Assembly: GCA_905198295.1 (NCBI GenBank) | Contig: CAJKBW010000038.1 | Span: 1 to 27,018, forward strand | Reading direction: 5' to 3' | DNA: 27,018 bases | From: an uncultured Oscillospiraceae bacterium | GTDB lineage: Bacteria; Bacillota; Clostridia; Oscillospirales; Acutalibacteraceae | Notes under the pieces: model-generated | Told to the model about the DNA's origin: nothing | Seen by the model: only the letters and a program-made list of their open reading frames with translations | Databases searched by the model: none | Position numbers and translations under genes: made by a program | In this document: in pieces, positions 8,662 to 15,386 of the stretch | Layout: each line of letters begins with the position of its first letter | Numbering within the stretch: position 1 is the stretch's first letter

Positions 8662-9625
8662 AGCTTCTGTGCTTCCTTTCTTCAAAATTTTCATACGCCC
8701 GGATGATCCGCTGGACCAACTCATGGCGCACAACGTCTTTTTCATTGAACTGGCAGATACTTACGTCCTCGACGCCGCGCAGCACCCGCATAACCTCTTT
8801 GAGACCGCTTTTGCGGCCGTCGGGCAGATCGATCTGGGTGACATCGCCGGTCACCACCATCTTGGAATTCCAGCCCAGGCGGGTAAGAAACATTTTCATC
8901 TGCTCGGAAGTGGTGTTCTGAGCCTCATCCAGGATGATGAAGCTGTCGTCCAGGGTGCGGCCGCGCATATAGGCCAGCGGCGCGATTTCGATGTTGCCGC
9001 GTTCGAGATATTTCTGGTAGGTTTCGGTGCCGAGCATGTCAAACAGCGCATCGTACAGCGGCCGCAAATACGGATCTACCTTTGACTGCAGGTCGCCGGG
9101 CAGAAAGCCGAGCTTTTCGCCGGCCTCCACCGCAGGACGGGTGAGGATGATACGGTTGACCTCCTTGGCGCGGAAAGCGTTGACCGCCATCGCCACGGCA
9201 AGATAGGTTTTGCCGGTGCCGGCGGGGCCGACGCCCAGCACAATCGTATTGTCCCGGATGGCTTCCACATATTTTTTCTGCCCGAGGGTTTTGGCCTTGA
9301 TCGGCTTGCCCTTGGCGGTGATGCAGATGCTGTCTGCCGACAGCTGCGGCAGCTGCTCCTCGGTGCCCTCGTCCACCAGCATCAGCACATAGCGGATGTT
9401 CTGCTCGTTGAGCTGTTCACCGCGGTTGATCAGCTGCAGGAGCCCGTGGATGGCCCGCACTGCCCGCGCTACATTTTCGGGATCGCCTTCCACCTTAAGG
9501 TCGCTGCCCCGGCTGACGACATCCACCCGATAATGCTCTTCGATCAAACGTATATTTTCGTCAAAGTTGCCGAACAGGGAAACCGCCTGTTCCATACGAT
9601 CGACGCTGATGATCTGTTCCGACAT
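8615..9625 (-). CDS. phoH: PhoH family ATPase (PhoH-like, YbeZ type)
   Basis: This 336-aa protein is a PhoH-like P-loop ATPase, thought to work with YbeY in RNA metabolism. Walker A is GPAGTGKT (about residue 135) and Walker B is FIILDEAQNT (about residue 230), followed by MKMFLTRLGWNSKMVVTGD, a very conserved region. The N-terminal 100 residues form the KH-like segment common in this clade. The ATG at 9625 (MSEQIIS) is chosen for its GGAGGGG Shine-Dalgarno 10-11 bp upstream. It is the first gene behind the promoter at 9706-9734. In Bacillus a 7TM-HD gene (yqfF/pgpH) lies between phoH and ybeY; here it is missing and the two genes overlap. Confidence 0.95.
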   Translation of the reverse strand: MSEQIISVDRMEQAVSLFGNFDENIRLIEEHYRVDVVSRGSDLKVEGDPENVARAVRAIHGLLQLINRGEQLNEQNIRYVLMLVDEGTEEQLPQLSADSICITAKGKPIKAKTLGQKKYVEAIRDNTIVLGVGPAGTGKTYLAVAMAVNAFRAKEVNRIILTRPAVEAGEKLGFLPGDLQSKVDPYLRPLYDALFDMLGTETYQKYLERGNIEIAPLAYMRGRTLDDSFIILDEAQNTTSEQMKMFLTRLGWNSKMVVTGDVTQIDLPDGRKSGLKEVMRVLRGVEDVSICQFNEKDVVRHELVQRIIRAYENFEERKHRSYGKNQSGHREQTEGR

Positions 9626-9705
9626 AAAGCTGTTTTTCCCCTCCGGCAGCCGGCGCAGCAGGACGGACGCCGGCAAATTTATCCGATGTTTTTATCAGCG
9701 TTTAT

Positions 9706-9734
9706 ATTATACCAATTTTGTTTTGCAATGTCAT
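9706..9734 (-). promoter_or_regulatory. Strong sigma-A-like promoter of the phoH-ybeY-dgkA-era-recO operon
   Basis: On the minus strand ATGACA (9729-9734), a 17-bp spacer and a consensus TATAAT (9706-9711) lie about 80 bp upstream of the phoH start. The -35 box is embedded in a perfect 7-bp inverted repeat (9724-9738). Confidence 0.75.
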
Positions 9735-9738
9735 TGCA
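9724..9738. promoter_or_regulatory. Inverted repeat over the phoH -35 box, possible operator
   Basis: TGCAATG-T-CATTGCA is a perfect 7-bp inverted repeat with a 1-bp centre covering the -35 element of the phoH promoter. Its location is typical of a repressor site, but no cognate regulator can be named. Confidence 0.35.
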
Positions 9739-9806
9739 CATAATAAACAAATTTTTGTCGAGCATTTCCAGTTTACCCCTGTTTTTTTGTCTCTTGTATC
9801 CAGAAA

Positions 9807-11000
9807 TCAGGTGCCGTTTTCGCTGATTAGGATAGGCTCCTCACGACAGATATCTTCGCGGCACCGATCGCGGGCAATGAGGATGTATTCGCCGTTTTCA
9901 ATCGATTCCTCGGTGGTGCGTTCAATCAGTTCGATGCCCTCGGCGGTACGTTCCACGGTCAGCTGTTCGAGCTGCTGCGCCGCTTCGGCGGCAGCCTGTT
10001 CGGGAGTGCGGGTAATGGTCTGCATTTCCTGCAGGATATACCGCTGCGTGGCCATCCCGATCGGCAGGCGCAGCCCGTTGGCGGTCAGGGGATTGTTCTC
10101 AAATTCCTCGATGAACTCGCCTTCGATCGGCCCGTCGGTATACAGCGGAATCGACAGACCGAAGAACCGGAAAACCGGCCGGCTGATAATACGGCCGCTG
10201 GGTACGAGCTTGGCCTCTTCCAGCGGAATGCGGATAATGATGTCGTGCTGCGTTTCGGCGATGATGCGCGCACGGGAGCGCTTGAGGATCGGGCCGGCCT
10301 TGCTGTCCACCACGCCGCTGACCAGCAGCATGCCCTGCGCAACAGCGTCGTCCTTCTGTACCATCGGCTGACCGTCATATACCTCGATTTCCACAATGGT
10401 GCCGTCGCAGGCGGCCATCAGGTTGGAGGGGCCGCCTTTATTGGTGATTTCCGGTGCAGGGGCGCGCACCTGTGTTTCCACTTCGGCAATGCTGCCGTTG
10501 AGGTTGACCGTCAGCCAGGACAGCTCGGGCAGCTGTTCGAGCACCTTGAGCTGGAGGGTGCTGATGTCCAGACTGTCGCGTTTGGCACCGATAAAAACGC
10601 CCAGAGGTTCGAGCACTTCCTCAACACGCGCGGCGGGAACAGCGTTGTCCTGAACATGTACGTCGATTATCCAGATGTGCTGAGACAGCACCATCAGCAG
10701 CCCGGCGTATACGGCCGCCCCGACAAGGATACCTGCTCTGGCGCGGTAGCGATGCAAAAAAAAGGGGACGCCGTGCCGCTGCCCGATGTGCAGGCGCATG
10801 CCGCTCTTTTTGGCGAGCGGGCGGAGCTTTTTATAATGCCGGGCATAGCAGCATGCCTGCAGGGAAACGCCGCGGCGTCCGGTGTTCCACAGCGGCACCT
10901 CGCCGCGCGCGCACAGGTTGAGCAGCCGTTCAGGGAAGCCGCCCTCCGCCTCAAAGCTTACCCAGCCCAGCAGCCAGCGGAAAAAACGCAGAAGATACAT
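9807..11000 (-). CDS. yqfD: Sporulation protein YqfD
   Basis: The 397-aa product matches YqfD, a membrane-associated sporulation protein conserved in spore-formers and usually paired with YqfC. It starts with a short aromatic/hydrophobic segment (MYLLRFFRWLLGWVSFEAEG) and the cytoplasmic PERLLNLC block. A transmembrane helix follows around residues 95-115 (AGILVGAAVYAGLLMVLSQ), then an extracytoplasmic part with the DGTIVEIEVYDGQPMVQKDD and VVDSK stretches typical of the family. The ATG at 11000 is chosen over the longer open frame to 11087 because AAAGGA precedes it and the extension lies in yqfC. It follows yqfC by 31 bp. Sigma-E control is known for the Bacillus homologue; I see no convincing sigma-E site upstream of yqfC. 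Confidence 0.92.
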   Translation of the reverse strand: MYLLRFFRWLLGWVSFEAEGGFPERLLNLCARGEVPLWNTGRRGVSLQACCYARHYKKLRPLAKKSGMRLHIGQRHGVPFFLHRYRARAGILVGAAVYAGLLMVLSQHIWIIDVHVQDNAVPAARVEEVLEPLGVFIGAKRDSLDISTLQLKVLEQLPELSWLTVNLNGSIAEVETQVRAPAPEITNKGGPSNLMAACDGTIVEIEVYDGQPMVQKDDAVAQGMLLVSGVVDSKAGPILKRSRARIIAETQHDIIIRIPLEEAKLVPSGRIISRPVFRFFGLSIPLYTDGPIEGEFIEEFENNPLTANGLRLPIGMATQRYILQEMQTITRTPEQAAAEAAQQLEQLTVERTAEGIELIERTTEESIENGEYILIARDRCREDICREEPILISENGT

Positions 11001-11031
11001 ACCAATCCCATTCCTTTCCGACGGTTGCCGC

Positions 11032-11334
11032 CTAAGACATAAATTCCACCGACAGGATTTTTCCCTCCACCACCGCGCTGTCTTCATTCAGGCAGTTCAT
11101 ACCGAGGTTTTGTCCCATAAAGCGGATGATGCCGCTGGCGGTGTTCAGGCGGATTACATCGTCTTCGTATTCAAGAATCCCCTTGCAGCCCTCGACCACG
11201 GCGCGGGTGTTTCCGGACAATTCGATGCGTGCGGTGCCGGAAAGGGTTCCGGCGGGCAGCTCGAGCACCGATTCCACCCGGCGGGTGATGCGGTTTGTAC
11301 GGACCGCGGGCCGCTGCTTCCTTCTGGTCGCCAT
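11032..11334 (-). CDS. yqfC: Sporulation protein YqfC
   Basis: This 100-aa protein matches YqfC, a small protein of unknown mechanism made in the mother cell during sporulation. It has a basic N-terminus (MATRRKQRPAVR) and the characteristic ELSGNTRAVVEGCKGILEY and IRFMGQNLGM stretches, a YabP/YqfC-type beta fold. The ATG at 11334 has an excellent GGAGGAGG Shine-Dalgarno; the open frame extending to 11526 is not used. It is followed by yqfD and is divergent from ylbJ. A CGTGCCG/CGGCACG hairpin (11350-11372) lies in its leader. Confidence 0.93.
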   Translation of the reverse strand: MATRRKQRPAVRTNRITRRVESVLELPAGTLSGTARIELSGNTRAVVEGCKGILEYEDDVIRLNTASGIIRFMGQNLGMNCLNEDSAVVEGKILSVEFMS

Positions 11335-11416
11335 GAAGTTCTCCTCCTCCGTGCCGTCTGACAGGCGGCACGCTATTATCCTTATGCAGCAGGAGGATTT
11401 TTCAGTCCTGTAACAG

Positions 11417-11445
11417 GCATATCCCACCGGGACAAACCATACACA
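11417..11445 (+). promoter_or_regulatory. Sigma-E-like promoter of ylbJ
   Basis: GCATATC (11417-11423), a 14-bp spacer and CATACACA (11438-11445) match the Bacillus sigma-E pattern (KMATATT, 13-15 bp, CATACANT) at all but two positions, about 70 bp upstream of the ylbJ start. ylbJ belongs to the sigma-E regulon in Bacillus, so the match makes biological sense. Confidence 0.6.
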
Positions 11446-11515
11446 TGGGATAAGGGCAGTCCTCTGCCTGGGAAAACGCCTGCCGGCACCGTACCGCAGG
11501 GAAAGGAATGGTCGT

Positions 11516-12673
11516 GTGTTTGTCAAGACGATTCATAAATCCGGTATCCAGACAGCGCTGCTGCTCGCCGGCATCGTTGCCGCTGCAGCGGCGCTGCTGC
11601 ACTGGCCGCAGGCGGTATCGGGAGGAGTAAGCCGAGGCCTGTCCATTTGCTCCACCGTGATCATCCCGTCGCTGTTTCCGTTTCTGGTGCTGGCCGGATT
11701 TCTGGTGCGGTCCGGCGTCGGGGCGGCGCTGGGCCGCCGGCTGGAACGGCCGGTGCGGTTCCTGTTCGGCCTGCCGGGCTGCTGCGCATCGGCGATCCTG
11801 ATCGGGATGATCGGCGGTTACCCGGCGGGCGGGACGGCGGTCGGGGAACTGGTGCGCACCGGACAGATTACGCAGCGGGAGGGCAGGCGCCTGCTGCGTT
11901 TCTGCGTCAATGCGGGACCGGCATTTATCCTTAGTACGGTCGGTGCGGGACTGCTCGGCAATATGCGCTATGGGCTGATCCTGTTCGGTGCGCATATCGC
12001 GGCCTCGCTGCTTCTGGGTATTCTCGGCCGGGTGATGGAAGGGAAGAGCTCGCGGAAGGCGCCTGCGGAGAAACGGCCGAAACCGGAGGAAAAGCTGCCG
12101 GCGGCTGCGGCGTTTGTGGAATCGGTCAATGCCGCGTGCCGCTCACTGCTGTATATGTGCGGGTTTGTGGTGCTGTTTGCCGCGCTGCTGGCGCTGTGTG
12201 ACGTGTCCGGGGTCAGCGGCTTTTTTTCCTGGCTGCTGATCAAGCCGTTTGCGGCGTTGGGTTTTGATGCATCCGCGCTATCCTGCCTGCTGCCGTGCCT
12301 GCTGGAGGTGAGCTGCGGCTGCGTGGAAGCTGCCGGGACCGGCGCGATGGCACCGCTGCTGCTGGGGCTGGCGATGGGGTGGGGCGGGCTGTCGGTACAC
12401 TGCCAGCTGGCGGCTTCACTGCATCCGTATCATCTGATGGATCGGGGGTTCTTTGCCGGACGTGCGCTGCACGCGCTGCTCGCCGGTGTGCTGTCGGTGC
12501 TGCTGTTCCGCATCGTGCCGCTGCCCGCGGGGGTGTTCAGCCCGATGACCGATGCGATTGTGGTGCCCTATGCCACCTCGGCGGTTACCTCTCTCGCTCT
12601 GCTGGTAATGTGCGCGATGCTGCTGCTCACCGGCGCACGCAGTCGAAAAATAGGGACTGGAAAGGAAAGCTAG
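11516..12673 (+). CDS. ylbJ: Sporulation integral membrane protein YlbJ
   Basis: The 385-aa polytopic protein matches YlbJ, a sporulation membrane protein with nucleoside-transporter gate (NupC-like gate) regions. About eight hydrophobic segments are visible, the first at residues 12-30. The conserved IIPSLFPFLVLAGFLV and GGYPAGGTAVGELVR blocks are followed by CVNAGPAFILSTVG, all typical of the family. The start is a GTG at 11516 with GAAAGGA upstream. It diverges from yqfC-yqfD, another sporulation pair, and is preceded by a sigma-E-like promoter. Its exact biochemical role in spore formation is not known. Confidence 0.92.
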   Translation: MFVKTIHKSGIQTALLLAGIVAAAAALLHWPQAVSGGVSRGLSICSTVIIPSLFPFLVLAGFLVRSGVGAALGRRLERPVRFLFGLPGCCASAILIGMIGGYPAGGTAVGELVRTGQITQREGRRLLRFCVNAGPAFILSTVGAGLLGNMRYGLILFGAHIAASLLLGILGRVMEGKSSRKAPAEKRPKPEEKLPAAAAFVESVNAACRSLLYMCGFVVLFAALLALCDVSGVSGFFSWLLIKPFAALGFDASALSCLLPCLLEVSCGCVEAAGTGAMAPLLLGLAMGWGGLSVHCQLAASLHPYHLMDRGFFAGRALHALLAGVLSVLLFRIVPLPAGVFSPMTDAIVVPYATSAVTSLALLVMCAMLLLTGARSRKIGTGKES

Positions 12674-12686
12674 GTTATGCTATAAT
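12658..12686 (+). promoter_or_regulatory. Promoter of the small cysteine protein gene (extended -10)
   Basis: TGGAAA (12658-12663), a 17-bp spacer ending in TGC and a perfect TATAAT (12681-12686) form an extended -10 promoter that overlaps the end of ylbJ, 30 bp upstream of the next start codon. Confidence 0.65.
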
Positions 12687-12716
12687 AAAGAAAGAAAAAA
12701 GAGAGGAGGGCGGCCG

Positions 12717-12935
12717 ATGCGTCGGAAGCTGTACGGAAATACGGTGGAACCAAGCTGCGAACACTGTGCACATGGCCGGCTGTCGTCGGACGGAAAGGTT
12801 ATCCTGTGCGATAAAAAGGGCGTAATGCCGCTGTACCATCACTGTCGGAAGTACCTGTATGATCCGCTTAAGCGAATTCCGTACCGTCAGCCCGCCCTCG
12901 GGGATTACAGCAGTGAAGATTTCCGGCTGGATTAA
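12717..12935 (+). CDS. Small four-cysteine protein of unknown function
   Basis: A 72-aa protein with a strong AGAGGAGG Shine-Dalgarno and its own promoter. Four cysteines (residues 14, 17, 31 and 43; CEHC, then single C residues) are spaced like a small zinc knuckle, followed by a YLYDPLKR stretch and an acidic end. I recognise the general pattern from small uncharacterised clostridial proteins but cannot assign a function. Metal binding is an inference from cysteine spacing only. Confidence 0.8.
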   Translation: MRRKLYGNTVEPSCEHCAHGRLSSDGKVILCDKKGVMPLYHHCRKYLYDPLKRIPYRQPALGDYSSEDFRLD

Positions 12936-12964
12936 AATTTGTCGGAAAAAACCTGAACTTGGTC

Positions 12965-12993
12965 TTGACAAGCTCGAAAGAACATGATACAAT
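12965..12993 (+). promoter_or_regulatory. tRNA-Tyr promoter
   Basis: Consensus TTGACA (12965-12970), a 17-bp spacer and TACAAT (12988-12993) lie 36 bp before the tRNA-Tyr 5' end, as expected for a strong stable-RNA promoter. Confidence 0.8.
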
Positions 12994-13029
12994 ACACCTC
13001 GCCTTCCAGAAAAGGCGTCAAGTGAATAA

Positions 13030-13114
13030 GGGGGAATTCCCGAGTGGCCAAAGGGGGCAGACTGTAAATCTGTTGTCTCTGACTTCGATGGTTCGAATCC
13101 ATCTTCCCCCACCA
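13030..13114 (+). tRNA. tRNA-Tyr (GTA)
   Basis: The acceptor stem GGGGGAA (13030-13036) pairs with TTCCCCC (13104-13110), followed by A and an encoded CCA. The anticodon stem GCAGA/TCTGT region exposes GTA at 13064-13066. A long variable arm, typical of bacterial tRNA-Tyr, and the T-arm GATGGTTCGAATCCATC are present. The accessory island begins just downstream. Confidence 0.96.
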
Positions 13115-13118
13115 TAAA

Positions 13119-13180
13119 GGTGAGACAAAAAAGATCTCACCCCAAAAACCTCCGATTTTATCGGGGGTTTTTGGCATTTT
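13119..13180 (+). terminator. Tandem hairpins and terminator after tRNA-Tyr
   Basis: A short hairpin (GGTGAGA 13119-13125 / TCTCACC 13135-13141) is followed at once by a 14-bp stem (13142-13155 / 13161-13174, one G-T pair) and TTTT. This is a good rho-independent terminator for the tRNA transcript. Confidence 0.8.
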
Positions 13181-13339
13181 GAGGGGCAGATTTTCAAGGT
13201 GATTTTTTTAGATCGGAAAAGCGATTTTACAGGCACTGGCAAGGTTTGAACCCGCGAAAACAGAATAAGAACCCGGCGAAAGGCAGATGGACTGAAAAAG
13301 TTTATCTGCCTTTTTTATTTTCAGACAGGAGGAAAAAGC
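13181..13339. other. Non-coding junction between tRNA-Tyr and the island
   Basis: Between the tRNA terminator and the first island gene there is no gene. The stretch contains an AT-rich part, a T-arm-like motif (GGTTTGAACCC at 13243-13253) that is not an exact copy of the tRNA-Tyr 3' end, and the terminator hairpin listed separately. I find no clear promoter or integrase fragment here. Confidence 0.5.
13279..13316 (+). terminator. Terminator or attenuator just before the first island gene
   Basis: AAAGGCAGAT (13279-13288) pairs with ATCTGCCTTT (13304-13313), followed by an uninterrupted T run (13311-13316). It ends only 24 bp before the next start codon, so it either stops upstream transcription or acts as a leader attenuator. 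Confidence 0.75.
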
Positions 13340-13987
13340 ATGACGAGATTACAAAAAGAGGTTCGGCGGCAGCTCCCCAAAACGGGCTGTACGGCGAGAT
13401 ACGATGAACAGACCGGCAACCTGAATATCGACTGCGAAGGAGCCGAGCTGCTCTCCCTTCACGGGGACGATATCATCTACTTCAAAAAGGAGAATCATCA
13501 GACCGAGCAGCGCCGCGAACAATATCATGAAGTGAAAGACCTGATCGATAAGGCGGCCGAATACGTCCGACTCTATGAGCGCGCTCCACAGATGGAGGCG
13601 CAGGATGTCGAGCAGTACCGCAGACTGGCCTCCTACAACGGCGTCGTGCTGGCCGGAATGGAGGACGATACGCACGGCTTCATGTTCACCACATGGAACG
13701 AGGCCGCCGACCGGAAATACGTGACGAACGGCGACTACTCCCCAAATTATGAATATGTGAAAGAGGCTTTCGTCACCCGGTCCGGCCTGATCGACAAACA
13801 GCGGCTGTTCAGTGACAAGCAGCTGGGCGTCCTGCTGCGCTGCCTGCATTTCACCGCCGACAACGACGAGAACCTGACCTATGAGCAGGAACGGAACATC
13901 GGCAAGCTGGCGGACCAAATCGGCGGTCTGCTCCCGCCCAGCACCGAATCACAGGAACCGGAGACGTCATTTGGACAGAGTATGTAA
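13340..13987 (+). CDS. Mobile-element accessory protein of unknown function (215 aa)
   Basis: First gene of the island, with a clear GGAGGA Shine-Dalgarno. It has a charged N-terminal third with LSLHGDDIIYFKK, then a conserved-looking middle (YVRLYERAPQMEAQDVEQYR, SYNGVVLAGMED, FMFTTWNEAADRK, EAFVTRSGLIDKQRLF). I associate these blocks with uncharacterised proteins of clostridial conjugative elements, where the same region is sometimes part of larger polyvalent proteins. No enzyme motif, membrane segment or signal peptide is visible. The product is rich in D and E. It is followed by the pentapeptide-repeat gene after 22 bp, probably as one transcript. Function unknown. Confidence 0.8.
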   Translation: MTRLQKEVRRQLPKTGCTARYDEQTGNLNIDCEGAELLSLHGDDIIYFKKENHQTEQRREQYHEVKDLIDKAAEYVRLYERAPQMEAQDVEQYRRLASYNGVVLAGMEDDTHGFMFTTWNEAADRKYVTNGDYSPNYEYVKEAFVTRSGLIDKQRLFSDKQLGVLLRCLHFTADNDENLTYEQERNIGKLADQIGGLLPPSTESQEPETSFGQSM

Positions 13988-14009
13988 ATAGGAAAGGAAT
14001 CGATGAACA

Positions 14010-15038
14010 ATGGCGAAAATCAAATTGAACGGGAGCCTCATGGACGAGGTCTACGCGGGCGCGGTCAACAGTTTACCGTATGGCGGCCCGGCGATCGCAA
14101 ACGTCATTGCGGCCAACCCGAAAAACCAGCCCTGCCCGCCGAAAAAAGCCTTCGAGAAAACCTGCGGCTTTATGCGGCATATGATAAAGCCGGAGGACCA
14201 AGCGAATACCCTGTATGCCGCGGCGCGGAATCTGCTGACGAACAAATACGGCTACCCGCCCGCCGTTCTGGACTGCTACCGTCTGCAGGTCAAAAATGAC
14301 GCGCTGGTATTGAAAAGCGACGGCAGGCTCAAAACCCTCCTCAAAAACCTGCCGAATATGGCCAGAGATTTCACAAGGAACGAGGGGCAGACCGTGTCCG
14401 ACCTTCCGAAAATAAAAGCGTCGCAGGACGAGGTGGCGGCGCGTCTCGCCCAGCATCAGAAGTGGCTGCAGGAACGCGACGGCCTCCTCGCGAAAGCCAA
14501 GGAGCTGTTCGGCATGGATGAAGCGAAGCAGCGGGAATTCGTGGCGAGCATACCGGATCACCGCGCCAACTTAAGCGGCCTTGAAATCCGCGATATGAAT
14601 TTGTCGGCGTATGATCTGAACGGCGTCGTCTGTAAAGGAGCGAAAATCGAAAACTGCGTGCTTGGAAATATCAGCGGGATGGATTTGTCCGGGTCGCAGA
14701 TATTCAATTCCAAATTCCTTGGTTCCGATATGTCCTGCGCCCGTTTCAACGATACCCAAATGGATCATGTGACGGTACAGGACTATGAAACCATGACCGG
14801 CGCTGATTTTACCGGCTCGCAGCAGCATAGCGTCCATTATTCAAACTGCAATTTCGAGGGCGCAATCCTGAGCGGCCAGATGGCGCAGGATTTGCAGGAC
14901 AGGCGTCAGAACACCGGCGCACCGCAGGCCGCACCGTTCTCTCATCGGGAGCAGGAGCAGGAGGAAAGTCAAACGCAAGACGACAGCAGCCGGATGGATG
15001 AAGACGCGGTCGCCGGCGGCATGGCCATGAGCATGTAA
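14010..15038 (+). CDS. Pentapeptide-repeat-like protein of the island
   Basis: A 342-aa protein with three parts. Residues 1-130 have no recognised fold. Residues 135-175 are charged and probably coiled coil. From about residue 185 to 290 comes an irregular series of five-residue units with L/F at the centre (ANLSG LEIRD MNLSA YDLNG, later ADFTG and NFEGA), which suggests a right-handed quadrilateral beta helix. The tail from 300 is low-complexity and rich in E, Q and D. Some pentapeptide-repeat proteins mimic DNA and shield gyrase (Qnr, MfpA), but many have no known role, so this is only an analogy. The ATG at 14010 follows an AGGAAAGG Shine-Dalgarno; the ATG at 14003 is in another, shorter frame. 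The next gene follows after 12 bp. Confidence 0.8.
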   Translation: MAKIKLNGSLMDEVYAGAVNSLPYGGPAIANVIAANPKNQPCPPKKAFEKTCGFMRHMIKPEDQANTLYAAARNLLTNKYGYPPAVLDCYRLQVKNDALVLKSDGRLKTLLKNLPNMARDFTRNEGQTVSDLPKIKASQDEVAARLAQHQKWLQERDGLLAKAKELFGMDEAKQREFVASIPDHRANLSGLEIRDMNLSAYDLNGVVCKGAKIENCVLGNISGMDLSGSQIFNSKFLGSDMSCARFNDTQMDHVTVQDYETMTGADFTGSQQHSVHYSNCNFEGAILSGQMAQDLQDRRQNTGAPQAAPFSHREQEQEESQTQDDSSRMDEDAVAGGMAMSM

Positions 15039-15050
15039 TAGGAGGTTATC

Positions 15051-15293
15051 ATGAACGAGATAAAAATATCAGGCAGCATTCATAATATCCGGGCAATGGG
15101 AAGCAAAGACATCTCCTTTGAAATCGGACAGGAGGACGGCGCTCCCCTGTGCGTCATCGACGGGACCAAAGCGGCGGTTTTCTACAGCCTGCTCATGGAG
15201 GGCGATCCGGTAAGCGTGACCGGGATCATGGCCGAGCGCGACGGAACCCCCTATGTCAAGGTCACGGGGCTGGACGTCCTGCCCAACCGATAA
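15051..15293 (+). CDS. Small beta-rich protein, possible OB-fold nucleic-acid binder
   Basis: An 80-aa protein with a strong AGGAGG Shine-Dalgarno, third gene of the first island operon. The pattern of alternating hydrophobic strands (EIKISGSIHNI, SFEIGQ, DPVSVTGIMAERDGTPYVKVTGLDVL) with a GD-x-V-x-V-x-G-x-x turn is like that of short OB-fold proteins that bind single-stranded nucleic acid. This is inference from pattern, with no decisive motif. A very strong terminator follows, closing the operon. Confidence 0.75.
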   Translation: MNEIKISGSIHNIRAMGSKDISFEIGQEDGAPLCVIDGTKAAVFYSLLMEGDPVSVTGIMAERDGTPYVKVTGLDVLPNR

Positions 15294-15312
15294 ACGAATA
15301 ACAGCAATCCCC

Positions 15313-15353
15313 AAGCCCGCGGCTTTTCAGCGTAAAAAGCCGCGGGCTTTTTG
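15313..15353 (+). terminator. Strong rho-independent terminator inside the island
   Basis: A 15-bp perfect stem (15313-15327 / 15335-15349) with a 7-nt loop is followed by TTTTT. It separates the first island operon (three genes) from the second. Confidence 0.92.
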
Positions 15354-15386
15354 TATTTCAAAATCAAGAAAGAGAGCGTGAACACC

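Noticed and set aside
13237..13255. A T-arm-like motif after tRNA-Tyr that might be an att repeat or a tRNA remnant
   Set aside because: GGTTTGAACCC differs from the tRNA-Tyr T-arm and the flanks do not form a tRNA or a direct repeat of the tRNA 3' end. No matching sequence is seen near 19.0 kb.
14003..14299. A 98-aa frame starting at the first ATG before the pentapeptide-repeat gene
   Set aside because: It is out of frame with the much longer protein that starts at 14010 and its product is compositionally odd.
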